Below, in pieces: positions 34,895 through 46,675 of a stretch of 64,000 nucleotides of DNA. The position numbers and the translations under genes were made by a program. The notes below the pieces were generated by a model that was not told the DNA's origin, did no database searches, and worked only from the letters and a program-made list of their open reading frames with translations. Source of the stretch: Theropithecus gelada (Eukaryota; Chordata; Mammalia; Primates; Cercopithecidae); NCBI RefSeq assembly GCF_003255815.1, contig NC_037686.1:54161888-54225887 (forward strand). The letters are read 5' to 3'. Numbering within the stretch: the stretch's first letter is position 1; every line of letters starts with the position of its first letter.

Positions 34895-34985
34895 TAACTG
34901 AAAGAGCAGATTTCCAGTTGGCAGACCTGCAGCAGGCCATTTAACATTTCTAGAACTAAGATTCCTTACCTGTAAAATTTAAAAA
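34895..34985 (+). mobile_element. Partial MIR relic
   Basis: 'gcagaccatttaac'-like order: 'caggccatttaacatttcta', 'gattccttacctgtaaaatt' fits the MIR core. Confidence 0.5.
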
Positions 34986-35290
34986 TAAACCAAATTAGGT
35001 CCGAAGCCCTACTCTCCTTCTCATTTTTTAATTTATGTAATAATCTGATGGTATCTCACTTACAGCATTAATCAGATCTGACTTGTGTTTTAGGCATCTG
35101 AGTTTGTCATACTTTAGCCATTCCCTTTACCTCCCCCAAGTTCAGGCCCTGGAAGCCAGGGATTTTGTTTCATTCATTTGTATGTTCCCTGCTACACCCA
35201 GAAATTGTCTTGAATGCTCAGGTGCTCAGAACAGATTCCCAATCGAATGTGAGTGGCCAGGAGTGAGCAGTACCCCTAATACCACAGTTA

Positions 35291-35735
35291 TATAGTCTGG
35301 ATTGTCTCCCCAAAATTCCAGTGTTGAGGTTCTACCCCGCAGAACCTCAGAACACAACCTTATTTGGAAACAAGGTTCTCACAGATGTAATTAGTTGTTA
35401 AGATGAGGTCATTAGGGTGGGCCCTAATCCAGTATGACTGGGGTTCATATAAAAATGGGAAACTTGTGCACAGACACACACACACACTCAGGAAGAATGT
35501 CATGCGAGGATGAAGGCATGATTGGGGTGAGGCTTCTACACCCCAAGGAATGCCAGTGATCACCAGTAAACATCCAGAAGCCAAAGGAAAGGCTTGGAAC
35601 ATCCCTCAGAAGGAGCCAATCCTGCAAACACCTTGATCTTGGAATTCCAACCTCAGAACTGTAAGACAACAGATTACTGCTGTGTAAGCCACTCAGCTTG
35701 TGGTACTTTGTCACTGCAGCTCTAGGAAGAAATAC
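35291..35735 (+). mobile_element. MLT1 MaLR solo LTR
   Basis: Sense MLT1 LTR: 'tatagtctggattgtctccc', 'accttatttggaaacaaggt', 'gtaattagttgttaagatga', 'ggtgggccctaatccagtat', 'ggaattccaacctcagaact', 'aagccactcagcttgtggta'. A short CA run (35475-35488) sits where the LTR normally has 'agacacac'. Confidence 0.92.
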
Positions 35736-35739
35736 GCTC

Positions 35740-36180
35740 ACTGCTTCACCACTTGCTGCCTCAATAGAGGTAGAGCAATGAACTCCTCAGGGCCTCCATG
35801 GTGTTTACCAATGTCGCTGCCAGAGGGCACCAGTAATCTCTGCATCTGACTACCTCCCTCACCCTGTCTCTCCATCCACCCTCCTGCATGGCCTTGGGGT
35901 ATTTCAATATTCTCCACCTTTTCTTAGAAGGGTCCTTCCACCTCCTTGCCCTAAGAAGAACCTGTGTTCCCCTGGAGGAAACCGCTGTCTAGAATCTGCA
36001 GCTACCTTCAGTGGAGACTATTAGTCATTCACACTCCTCATGCCTCAAGGCCAAGACTGAGTTGTTCAAGACTACTTCTTCCTCTTCCCCTTGCAAAACC
36101 TCCCACTTCTTTAAGGTTCACACTGTACCCTATGCCCTCTGTCCCCTTGCAATAGTTACATCACTCAGAGATACTAAGAG
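35740..36180. other. Unassigned pyrimidine-rich sequence
   Basis: C/T-rich on the plus strand, possibly an older L2- or CR1-type LINE remnant, but no block is clear enough to call. Confidence 0.3.
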
Positions 36181-36184
36181 AAAA

Positions 36185-36395
36185 GTGGTAAAGAATGCAG
36201 GCTCTGGGGCCAGGCTGTCTGGGTCTGAGAACTAACAGACTTGACACTCACTAGCAGTGGTGCTTGGGAAAGTTTACCAACCTCTGTAACCCTCATTGTT
36301 CTCATCTATAAAATGAATGTAAGAATGATATATACAATTCATAGTGCAGTGCCTGGTACTTGATAAGCACTGAATAAACATTAGCTATTATTATG
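36185..36395 (+). mobile_element. MIR SINE
   Basis: 'gtggtaaagaatgcaggctc', 'tggggccaggctgtctgggt', 'ctcattgttctcatctataa', 'cagtgcctggtacttgataa', ending 'ttagctattattat'. The order is complete. Confidence 0.85.
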
Positions 36396-36399
36396 TGAG

Positions 36400-36721
36400 T
36401 TTTTAGGACTGAGTCATCTTCATCTGCACCTTAATGACTTCTTCTTCAATGCCTTCCATACATGCATGGATGACCCCTCCCACCCCTGGATTGTTGGTTC
36501 TTTGATCTCCTTACCTCCAATGACCTTCTCCTTCACATCACCTGAACCACTGATGCCCCCGGTCACATTCCAGCCTTATCAGCTCCAAAATCTGTATTAC
36601 CTCCAACTTCTGAAATTAACAAGATCTCATACTCTGATCACAGATGTTAATGTTTTGTCACATGTGCTTTGTATTTTTTTGAAATAAATTTGTCTACTCG
36701 TAAAAAAAAAAAAAAAAAAAA
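36400..36721 (+). other. Poly(A)-tailed sequence of unknown origin, possibly a LINE remnant or retrocopy
   Basis: A polyadenylation hexamer AATAAA (36683-36688) lies 14 bases before an uninterrupted A20 (36702-36721), the layout of a reverse-transcribed mRNA 3' end. The upstream 280 bp have weak resemblance to an L2/CR1-type ORF2 endonuclease region ('catggatgacccctcccacc', 'ccggtcacattccagcctta'), so the tail may belong to a different, shorter insert. No matching gene was recognised and no target-site duplication was found. Confidence 0.4.
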
Positions 36722-36758
36722 TGTTCAAATGCTCTCACTAAAAAAATTCTATGACCCT

Positions 36759-36930
36759 GGCCAGACGTGGAGGCTCATGCCTATAATCCCAGCACTTTGG
36801 GAGGCTGAGGTGGGCAGATCACGAGGTCAGGAGATCGAGACCATCCTGGCCAACATGGTGAAACCCCATCTCTATTGAAGATACAAAAATTAGCTGGGCC
36901 TGGTGGCACATGCCTGTAATCCAAGCTACT
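36759..36930 (+). mobile_element. 3'-truncated Alu SINE
   Basis: Starts 'ggccagacgtggaggctcat' and runs through the left monomer into the first part of the right one, stopping after 'gtaatccaagctact'. The 3' half and A-tail are missing, so it was cut by a later deletion. Confidence 0.9.
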
Positions 36931-36934
36931 TTTT

Positions 36935-38495
36935 CGATAGTGTTAGAAACCATCTGCCTCTGAGACTGTGCACTGGCCTTGCAGTGAAGTGAAGATTGTT
37001 CCTCAGTCTCTCTCCAGGCATAGTATCTCTCCTGTGTGCTCACACACTGTGTGTGTGTGTGTGTGTTCATGCACGCACACCATGTGGAGAGGTACATCTT
37101 GGTAAATTAGGAACAAGCACCATTGAGGGGATTCATTTCACTATAACCTTAATAGCTATTTCTTAGAGAGACTACAGAAGAGTACTCTCTCTCTAGTGGC
37201 TGCTGCTATTAATAGTATTGCCCTTTCCTCTCCAGAAAGAGTATTAGTTCATTCAGAAAAATCACCATCCAAAGTTAAAAGCCATAAAAATCATTTTCCG
37301 AACTCTTTCTTTCTAGGTATTATTCTGGAAATCAATAACTTAATTTACTAAAAATTAACAATTTTTTAAAACCTCTATGGGTACCTTCACCTGTTCACTC
37401 TTTTTTTTTAACACCAGTTTTTACCTGCTCAGAGGGCTTAACACATTCTCTTATACTTTTTCAAACTCAGCCTCATCACAGCCCACTGATAGTTCCAGAA
37501 TCAACAGTGACTTCTAGGAATCGAGCTCCCTTCTGTTAGACAGCTCTCCCACAGGCTTACACATGTTGCCTCCAGATGACTTGGCTTTCATCCTAGAGTT
37601 TGTAATCAACCCAGGGTGTGGATACGTGCTGCAGGAGAATTTTTAGCAAACCTGGAAGATATCTCCACATGAAGCAGGTAGGAACTTCAATCCATAAATG
37701 CACATGTGCAAGAGACCAACTTTATTTTTCCATTATTCCCTTTCCATTCTGAGCCTCTATCCTGCAGAGGTAGCAGGCAATTAATCCCCAGTAAACAGCA
37801 ACAACTCTGCTTTTCCTGGGGTTAACCTAACTTCCTGGGGCCAGGGGAAGCCTTCATAGTAGCAAGACATTGCTAAGGGCATTTGCAATTTGTCCACACG
37901 CAGCCTCCTCTGAGACATCCCTTACTGCTGTCTGTTTGTCCCTTCAAGCCTGGCTGTTCTTGCCACTATGTATGTTCCCGGGGACCATGAACTGTTTGGT
38001 TTCTATGCAGTACTGAGGCACCAGAGTCTCTGTGAAACTATCCAAAACCCCATATATAATGTGCTGCCAGTTACTCTAGTGGGAGAGGTAGGTATTGCTT
38101 CCATGGGCATCTAACCTAGGATACAAGAAACAGATTGCCCCAATCTCAGTATCTTCTGGATTCTTGGAGGTTGACTACTTCCCTAAGACTTTCTCTGGAA
38201 CCCACCTACATCTCTGCCCTTCTTACTCCCCTTCCATCTATTTCCCATCCTTACCCAACCTCCCCATACTGAAGGAATATTTTATCTCATCCAGGAGAAT
38301 AATTTTCTCTGCCTCATGAAGTTTCTTCCAGGCATTTTGCCCAGAGTCCTCCTGGCCTGGTCCACCCGCTCCTGAGGCAACAAAGCACATTATTGCCTGC
38401 TGTAGCCCTGCAGCTCTGTGGAGTTTCTTGAGCATTCAAGGCCTTCCCAGGGCCTGGATACTCTCAGGGCTCCCTGACTGGCTCCTTCTAACCAA
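36935..38495. other. Unassigned non-coding sequence with a TG microsatellite
   Basis: No gene is recognised. A short TG run lies at 37049-37066, next to ACAC-containing sequence (37039-37046 and 37074-37080). The sequence from about 38190 is C/T-rich and leads into the L2 at 38500. Confidence 0.35.
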
Positions 38496-38499
38496 TCCT

Positions 38500-39000
38500 G
38501 CCTCCATGTAGATGTCACTTCCCCAACCACCCTATGCAGCCACCCATCATCTTGCACTACCTTGCTTGTTACAGCTCATCGTTTTTATAGCCTTATCATA
38601 GCTCATCATTTTTTGTCTCTTTCTTGCTCATCTGTTTATTGCCTGTACTCCCTCTGGACTGTAAATTCCACGAGGACAGAGACTACGTCTGTCTTGTGGT
38701 TAAGAACATGAACTTTGGAGCCAGCCTGCCTGGGTTCTAATCTCAGCTCTGCCAGTTACTAGCTGTGTAATCTTAGGAAAGTTACTCAACCTCTGTGACT
38801 TAGTTTCCTCATCTGTAAAATGAGGGAAACACACCTCATAGCATAATTATGAGAATTAAATGAGCCAATGCCTGGCACATAGTAAGTACCATAAAGTGTT
38901 TATTAAAAGAAGTATGTAGCATTTAGTATAATGTCTGAATCCTAAAAGATGCATGAAACGTTTTTGTTGAATGTAGGAATTAATACAAGAATGAATGAAT
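38500..39000 (+). mobile_element. L2 LINE 3' end split by a MIR
   Basis: Left part to about 38692: 'gatgtcacttccccaaccac', 'gtttattgcctgtactccct', 'ctggactgtaaattccacga', 'ggacagagactacgtctgtc'. The right part from about 38915 resumes as 'agtataatgtctgaatcct' and ends 'gttgaatgtaggaattaat', 'aagaatgaatgaatg', the expected L2 3' terminus. Confidence 0.8.
38695..38912 (+). mobile_element. MIR SINE nested in L2
   Basis: Well-preserved MIR: 'tgtggttaagaacatgaact', 'ttggagccagcctgcctggg', 'ctgccagttactagctgtgt', 'agtttcctcatctgtaaaat', 'gcctggcacatagtaagtac', ending near 'tttattaaaag'. Confidence 0.92.
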
Positions 39001-41329
39001 GCTATAACTCCAAACAAATGTAGTCTTCCATCTGTGACTCACTTGCTCTGCTAGCTAAGTCAGAGTGCAACAAGATCAAGGCTATTTGTCTGAAGCCTAA
39101 CAAGGACAGCGTAACTTATGGCTTTATACCAAGTAACTACATCCCTAGCCTGTGTAGCCATCTAGCAATTGCACTGTGCTGTTCACAGGCTGTAATGAAT
39201 CAGAGTCTTAATGGGTCAGTATTTGTCTGTCACAACGAGTATACGAATCATACATAGTACATGTCTTATTTACTCTAATTTTATAGTTTTATCTGCTTTG
39301 TAAATGACAGTTCTTGTTTCTAATCATCCTATAAAAATTACATAATTTTCCAACAATAATTCCAGAACCTGGAAGGAGTAATATCAATTTAATTATGGTC
39401 TTCTTAAAATAATTTATATACATATATATGTACATACCTACTCAAATAGCTGGTTATGATCAGGAGATCATAATTAGCAGATTAAATGATGAGCCAAGTA
39501 TTTAAGGGATACTCTATGGAAGTGTCTAAAAATCTTTCTGCGGATCAGCATACTGACATTTTATTTTCAATGTGTAAAAACAACAAAAAAAGGAAAATAT
39601 TAGATATTTAAGAAGATATAAAAATGGTTCTTACAGATGAGTTATTATGAATTTAAGATGGTCTCCCCTATCTACAGAGCACAGGCCTTCCTGTTTTATT
39701 CATTTGTGCACTTTGAGACTCCTGAGTATACACTTTTCTGTTAGCTTTGCTTTTCTCTGTCCACTCCAGGTCACTCTACAGGAATCAATGGCATAGTCAG
39801 CATGGCAGAGTCACAAAGAAGCATGGCCCAGTAAGAAAGAAGATTACACTAATACTAACAAATAGAAATGAGTTAGAAGGATGTATTTACTGTGGGAAGA
39901 TCTAGCCTATATCACTATGTTCTGAGTGGCCAGCACAAGTCTCCCAGGGAGGACAGGGTGGTCCCCTTGACCCCACAAGGAAGGGAAAATTACTATTTCC
40001 CTGGCCCAAACTTATCAGCTTTTGAGGAGCACAGAGTTGTCATGGGTAAATAAGAGTACCTTCATCTACCTGTTCATACAGTATATTTGAAGTTTAGTCA
40101 AGCATGAAAAATATGAAACTTTTATCCACATGACTAATAGAATGAAGACATAAGTCAGACACATTTTGCAGTGACCAATCTCTCAGACCCCGACTGCATA
40201 GTCATTCACTGCTAATTCACATCGGGTTTTCAGCGGTGTTCACAGAACACCAGCAATTGTCTGTACCCCACAGAGCAGGACGTCTGAGAAGTTTAGTGAA
40301 TGTTCCTCACAGCAACATGTTCTATATTCCACCATTAATTCCACAAAGTACTCGAGTAGCATAACTTCTAATTTAACCTCTTCTTTCTGCTTTCCTTGGG
40401 TCTCATGCTTCAGTTTTAAAATCCATATAGCTAGAAGGCCACATATGGAAATGGTATCTCCCTGTTACACTTGATTTTGTGTCAATATCATGATTCATTT
40501 TATACATTGCTTCTCCAGCCCAAAATCCCATCATGTTTTGTTCAGCTCACTGGATCAAAAATACATCACCATATCATTTTCCCACTGGAAAACATACTAC
40601 TGTCATTTTTTTTTTCATGGAAATCAGTCTTTAATATTTGTTCACTAATCTTCACCTCTCCCACCAATGCCTCTCTCCACCCCTGCCTAAAATTACTCAT
40701 CATTCCAATAAGTTAATATATTGGAAGGGAAAAAATTTGGTTTCAGTCTCAGGGACCAATTTATGATCATCTTAAATCAGCCTCTTTTTAATTGATGAGT
40801 CTACTGCAAATTGCATACTTTGGTTTACTCTGTAAAAAACACAATTAAACTAAGGCAAAGCTGGTTCTGACTCATGTATAATGAAATGAAAACAGTATCA
40901 TCATTAAGCACCAAATAAAGCCATTGATTCCGTGTATTATTCTGTCAGTTTTAATTGAATTGCATTTCCCCCTTTCAGTTCTTAATTATGCAGTTCATGC
41001 TGAATCTTTATTTTTATGCACAGAATGGGATAATGTTCTCTTCCTCCTTACCTTAGTGTCTAAAAATATAAGCCTATTGAGAACAGAAAAGTCTTTGTTG
41101 GTCTTAATTAAAGCAAAACACCTGCTTTTATCCTGGGAGTTGAATGTGTTGCTGTACTGTGAGATTGTTACCAAGTGAGGGGACAATAGGACTGCTTCCT
41201 GTTGCATGTCCACCTCCCTGACCTGTGGTCACAGCCTCTTTCCAAATTCTATCAGAAGAGGAAAACATCACACTATCTGGCAAAGGAGATCCATGGGGCC
41301 TCTCCAGCCTGCTAATGAGCATTAACTCT

Positions 41330-41353
41330 TGTCTAGACTGTCAGGTCTAGACA
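41330..41353. repeat. Inverted repeat, 9-bp perfect arms
   Basis: TGTCTAGAC (41330-41338) and GTCTAGACA (41345-41353) flank the 6-base loop TGTCAG. No neighbouring gene suggests a role. Confidence 0.85.
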
Positions 41354-43266
41354 GAGCAAGGCAAAGTAGATACGGCTTAACTTGGGGGCAGATATGATTA
41401 GTGAGATAACAGTCAATCTGAAAATTCATTCTTTTCTTCAGTTAACTTGCAAAAGACCTAAAGGCAAAAGCAGGACTCTCCTCTCTGGTATGTGTCACAT
41501 AACTGAGATTACGTGCAAGTGAAAATGAGCAAAGGGAGATGGAATGTCTATCAAAACTAGACTTGAAGGAGATCCTGCTACCACAGTGTAATTTCCGTAG
41601 TTGAAAAAGAGACAAAAGGGAACACAATCTCTACCCTCCTCTTGTTCCATAATTGGTCAGCTGTGTCAAAAGTGCTTCTGCCAGATTCAGGTAAATGCGT
41701 CACCCTAATACCTGCACGATTTTATTTCTAGGATTCAATTCACAGGAGGCAAACGTTCCTGTGTGAAGATATCAAGTGATAGTGTTAGGAAGTTATTCGT
41801 CTTGGACCATATAATAAAGGCTATCTTGGGATTGAGAACCAAAGAATGAGCTCTGGTCAGTCTTTGGTATCCCAGCGATATTCGATATAAACTGAAAGAT
41901 TATTATCATTGGCTTGACACCCCAAATGACAAGGGCCTGACTCATAATAAGTATTTAGTGGGAAAGAGGAAGTGGCTGTTATTTAGACTTAACCTTAGAG
42001 TTGAGGGATTGGCCTCCTCGGGCTGAGAACATTTGATCTGATGCATTGAAGGGCTGGCCCTCCCTGGAATATCTCCTACCTCTGGCATATCAGACTATGC
42101 TCTCCGTGCAGCTGCATCTCCAGCATCCATGCTAATAGAGGACACTATCTTGGAATGAGAAGAGGCACTAATCATTCTCGTACTTATTTTACCCATGTTC
42201 AAACTCATCTGCCAATATTTCCTTGTGCAGTGTGCTGCAAAGCATTCTAATAAGCTTATTCCAGTTCCATCTTTTTTTAAATTCCCAACCTATCCTTTGA
42301 TAAAAGTGAGGAGAGAAAGGAAAATGCCCAAGAAGTAAGAAAAGGGATTTATGATGGGAACAGGGAACTCACATTTATTGAGTTCTTTTATGTTACAGGC
42401 ACAATTGGGTTCTATACATTAGTGACCAGTTTTTGTTGTTGTTGCTGTTGTTTTTACATCAATGATCAGGTGTGTGTGTGTGTTTACACACATATATCTA
42501 TGTATAGGATAACAGGGAAACAAGATAAAGTGACTTAGATACTGGACAACCAAGGGTTAAATGTAAATGCTAGGACATGACTCTACATATTTATAATATC
42601 CCTGACTTCAGATTCTACAGTAATAGGTAGCTGGTAATTCTATAAATAATGTTGATTTTCCATGTTCATTGTTCCTAATGTTGTAGACTAATGCATATGC
42701 CATGGTAACATCTATTTCAAATCAATTTCCTACAAGTGCCTTTCACAACTATTTTGTTTTTATTAATAAATTAAAACACAGCATACTTGAGCAATGTATT
42801 TTTGTTCCATGCAAATTCACAGAGATCCAAAAAGATTATGAAGGAGATAAAATTTGCATTTATAAGAGACTCTCCTTCAGAAGGGTTTATGAAATTATTC
42901 TTTCACTATTCAAAATAGGAAACCATAAAACAAGGAGATTATAATAAATCCTTGGCAAAAATTCACATGAATACTGCCTGCCAACATTTTAATTAAGGAT
43001 AATAGGTTGGCTTATCAAATATAATTGAGGGAATATTGACCGAAGTTGGGTTTGTCTAAGGGGCAGGCAACGGAACATGAGGTTCTAGTCACAGCCTCTC
43101 TCACATTTCCCCTTGACTCCCTTTGTAAAGAGACATTTTCCCTCACCTTGCCTTCTCAGACCTAGAAACAGATAAATTAAAGGTGCAGCTGGATCTGACA
43201 GCCAGGTTCTGTGGAAGTGGAAAGCATTCTGGTGCTGATGGAACTTTGCAAAGTTGGACACCAAAG

Positions 43267-43290
43267 GGATCCCCACGCCTCTGGGGATCC
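43267..43290. repeat. Inverted repeat, 9-bp perfect arms, GC-rich
   Basis: GGATCCCCA (43267-43275) and TGGGGATCC (43282-43290) flank the loop CGCCTC. It lies in an unassigned, locally less AT-rich segment (about 43080-43450) with overlapping open frames on both strands that show no domain. Confidence 0.85.
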
Positions 43291-44754
43291 AGTAGGATTC
43301 TCGTGCCAGAGGAAGGCTCATTCTTCACCCTGGGTGTAACCTGGGCCTCAGCAAATTCTCTGATAAGATTTACTGAAATACTTCCAACTGTAGGACAACA
43401 CAGATTTCCCCTGCCAGCACAAAGGAATAACTTTCCTGAGATCTAAAAACCAGCATATATTCAAGGAAAAATAAAAGGAAATTGACTAGCAAAACTACCT
43501 CATGAAATACATCTCTTGATTCCTTAATGTCATCCTCTTTATGAACCAGATTTTCTCATGGCCTAAACTACTCCCTGATTGTAAATTAAGCACCATATGA
43601 ATAACTTGCCTGATGGTATTACAGTGATCTAAGGTTAATGTTTAACTATTAACAGAAAATAGGATTCCAGGTACTATAACCTGGGAAGAGTACCATTAGG
43701 GTACCATTTAGAAAATTCTGTTTAAGTCTTATAATAAAGGAGCAACTTAACTGCTAGAGAAATTTGAGCCAATGAAGAAATTGATGTGAAAAGAATCTAT
43801 CCCCTGGGCTGGGGTATTTTATGTTTCAATATTGAAACTTGAACATTTTTTTACACCAGAAAAGTTATTCTTAGTAGTTGGCAGAGTAAATCCATGTTAT
43901 CGTGCATTCTGAAGCAGTTCAGCTGAATCTAATTAGAACATCTGCAGATTTATGCAGCTTTCTGTATATTAAAGTCCCAACCCTTGTGAAATAAATATTT
44001 CTCCTCAATCCTTTATTTTTACCCTTCTCAGGGTTAATCAGACTAATATGGTATAAATTTTAACAACCATTTTTATGATCCTAGGATGAATGGTGCAATA
44101 CAAGTCTAAAATATCAAGATCTTATAAATAGTGTCAGTATGTACTGGCTTCAATGCCTTCCTCCTGGCCATCAATTTTGGCTTACAGAGAGGGAAACAAT
44201 TATGAACTCAGTCACTTGCTTCTTTTTATTCATTTTTCAGAGATTTTCAAGGTGATCCATGCATTTCTGGGATGTTAAGGAGAACTTGTTTGGTCTTAAT
44301 GTCTCTCGATAGAAAATTCATTGAATTATGTAGGCAATTAAGCAAAAGGTCAGTTTGGTTTTACCACTTAGACAAATTACTCAGACTCATGTAGAAAATG
44401 AGTGTTTTGCTAGAGTTATCTTTAAAATACTTCTTGGGAAACAAGGCTACCATGTTTCTTGGGTAACAGAACACCTAGATGCAGCACTTCACACTAGGAC
44501 TTTTGTCTTAACTAATCTTCTATGTTAGATCAGGCTCACCTCAGGCTGATGAATAATATCTACTTCAGTCATATAATACCTCAAGGTGTTATCAATTAGT
44601 CTTAAAATTTGTTGCATCTCAGGCTGAGAAGCACTGTAGCAAAAAGAGGACTAATCCTGGAGTCAGAGAGCCCTGTGGCGGCAGCAGCTATATCACTGGT
44701 CAGCAGTGAACAACTGGCCAATAATCACACTACCTAGAAGCTTAGAGAATTCAT

Positions 44755-45297
44755 GAGCAAAGAAATACCATTTAACCCAGCAATCCCATTACTGGGTATA
44801 TGTGCAAAGGAGTATAAATCATTCTGTTACAATGATACATGCACACGTATGTTCACTGCAGCACTATTCACCATAGCAAAGAGTTGGAATCAACCCAAAT
44901 GCCCATTCATGATAGACTGGATAAAGAAAATGTACATATACACAATGGAATACTATGCAGCCATAAAAAGGGATGAGATCATGTCCTCTGCAGGGACATG
45001 GATGGAGCTGGAAGCCATGATCCTCTGCAAACTAACACAGGAACAGAAAACCAAACACCACACGTTCTCACTTATAAGTAAGAGCTGAAGAATGAGAACA
45101 CATGGACACAGGGAGGGCAAGAATGCACTACTGGAGTGGTGGAGGGCAAGGAGAGCATCAGGATAAATAGCTAATGTATGCGAGGCTTAATACCTATGAT
45201 GGGTTGACAGGTGCAGCAAACCACTATGGCACACGTTTACCTATGTAACAAAACTGCACGTCCTGCACCTAGAACTTAAAATACAATTAAATTTAAA
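44755..45297 (+). mobile_element. L1P 3' end (5'-truncated)
   Basis: ORF2 C-terminal coding region and 3' UTR: 'ccattactgggtatatgtgc', 'acatgcacacgtatgttcac', 'tactatgcagccataaaaag', 'ggacatggatggagctggaa', then 'atgagaacacatggacacag', 'gcgaggcttaatacctatga', 'gcaaaccactatggcacacg', ending 'agaacttaaaatacaatt' with A-rich sequence. The ORF2 frame is open to its stop near 45088 but is only a C-terminal remnant. Older than the copy at 30343. Confidence 0.95.
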
Positions 45298-45599
45298 AAA
45301 TAAACTACTAACAGAAGAGTCTATGATTCCAGAGTGAGGAGTAATGCATCTAATCAGAGAAAAACATGGTTTATTACTTAAAAACAAATAGGTATGTTTT
45401 GTCTTTGAATCTTGAATTTTAATTATTTGTTTTGAGAATAAAGGCCATTAACCCACCAAAATATAATAAGATCTGGTTAAGGAGGAAAACCCCTAGGGAA
45501 ACTTTTCAGTGGATTTCTTCAATATCGTATTAAAGACTCTCACATATAGAAATCCAGAGTGGATCTGTAGGGAGCAATGAAATTCCACATCATGATATA

Positions 45600-45755
45600 A
45601 GGCAAGTTATTGAAAATGCTGTATGAAATCTTGGTTCTGTCACCTAAAATACAATAATAATTCATGGGTAAAATAAGGATTTACCCAGCAATTTTAAAGA
45701 TTAAATAAAATAACGTGGGTAACTAGTACATGCTCAATAAATGAGAGCTAAGATA
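45600..45755 (+). mobile_element. MIR SINE relic
   Basis: 'tgaaatcttggttctgtcac', 'aagattaaataaaataacgt', 'agtacatgctcaataaatga' fit the second half of a MIR. Confidence 0.55.
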
Positions 45756-45818
45756 CAGAGACGGGACCTTTAAAAATGGAGCATGAAAAAAGAGACCCTT
45801 TTCCTTGGCAGTTAAAAC

Positions 45819-46287
45819 TTTTTTTTTTAGCAAGCTCTGGCAAATTTTATTAAAGGGAAATTTTGCATGGTTTATTTTTCATCAGTCTGTTCTGGCATGC
45901 TTCTAATGATGTCAGAATCACCTGGATCAATGATAGCCAGTGTGCCTACTCTGTAATATTTTCCTCATGCTGTGCCCTGTTCAATATTATTGCCACTGTA
46001 GTGATGGACACCAGTTTTGACCAACATTGCACAGTACTCTATTTCTGATTTCTTCAAAGTTGGACACTTGTTAAAGAGAATAACCAATTTCGCTTTGCCC
46101 TGTCTGATCATCTTCAGAGTCTGCTTGTACTCCAGCACGTGCTTTTCACTTTTTATAACAAGTTAGAGCCTAGAATTGATAACTTCAGCGACTTTTTTGT
46201 CTTCTTTGCAGCCACCATCTTTCTGCCTTAGGTGCGGGACGGCCTCCAACCAAGAGTTGCTGTTAAGATGGCCCGGCAGCGAGACAG
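45819..46287 (-). pseudogene. RPL30P: Processed pseudogene of ribosomal protein L30
   Basis: On the minus strand this is a full-length intronless copy of the RPL30 mRNA. The 5' UTR start is at 46287, the initiator ATG at 46216-46218, the terminal TAA at 45872-45874, AATAAA at 45846-45851 and an A-tail (seen as T-run 45819-45828) at the 3' end. RPL30 is a component of the large ribosomal subunit. The copy is dead: the ATG-to-stop length is 347 bases instead of 348, because one base is lost near codon 14; a CAA codon has become TAA (46163-46165); and a TGC-GGA junction has become TGA (45965-45967). Numerous other substitutions indicate some age. The full 5' UTR, absence of introns and A-tail show L1-mediated retroposition. 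No promoter is evident and no clear target-site duplication was found. An AluJ was inserted just beyond its 5' end. Confidence 0.95.
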
Positions 46288-46317
46288 GCCATTGTCAACT
46301 CTTAAAAGACTGTTATA

Positions 46318-46616
46318 GGGTTGGGTTTGGTGGCTCATGCCTTTGATCTCAGCACTCTGCAAAGCCAAAGTGAAAGATAGCTTGAGGCCAGGAGTCTGAG
46401 ACCAGCCTGGGCAATATAGCAAGACCCCCATCTCTAAAAAATAAAAATAAAACCTAAAAATTAGCCGTGGTAGACCAGGCGACTCCAGGGGACTGAGGCA
46501 GGAGGATTGCTTCAGCCCAGGAGTTTGAGACTGCAGTGAGTTATGATTACGCCACTGCACTCCAGGCTGGGTGACAGAGCAAGACCCTATCTCTAAATAA
46601 TTAAATAAAATAAATT
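46318..46616 (+). mobile_element. AluJ SINE with recognisable target-site duplication
   Basis: Old, diverged Alu: 'ggttgggtttggtggctcat', 'gcttgaggccaggagtctga', 'gcctgggcaatatagcaaga', 'ggaggattgcttcagcccag', with a tail of TAAA/AAAT units. These positions are AluJ-type. TTAAAAGACTGTTATA (46302-46317) and TTAAAAGACTATTATA (46617-46632) flank it with one mismatch. Confidence 0.95.
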
Positions 46617-46675
46617 TTAAAAGACTATTATAAACAAATTCCATCAGGTTCTTCCTATCAATCCACGCTTTAAAG

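Larger units (their letters stand above)
39005..44750. other. Largest stretch without a recognisable transposon
   Basis: About 5.7 kb in which I can name no repeat family, RNA gene or protein domain. Short structures are listed separately (41330-41353, 43267-43290); a short TG run lies at 42471-42482. AT-rich words such as TTTTAATTGAATTGCAT near 40950-40967 and CTTAATTATGCAG near 40982 resemble homeodomain/POU sites, but they are frequent by chance in AT-rich DNA. Confidence 0.35.
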
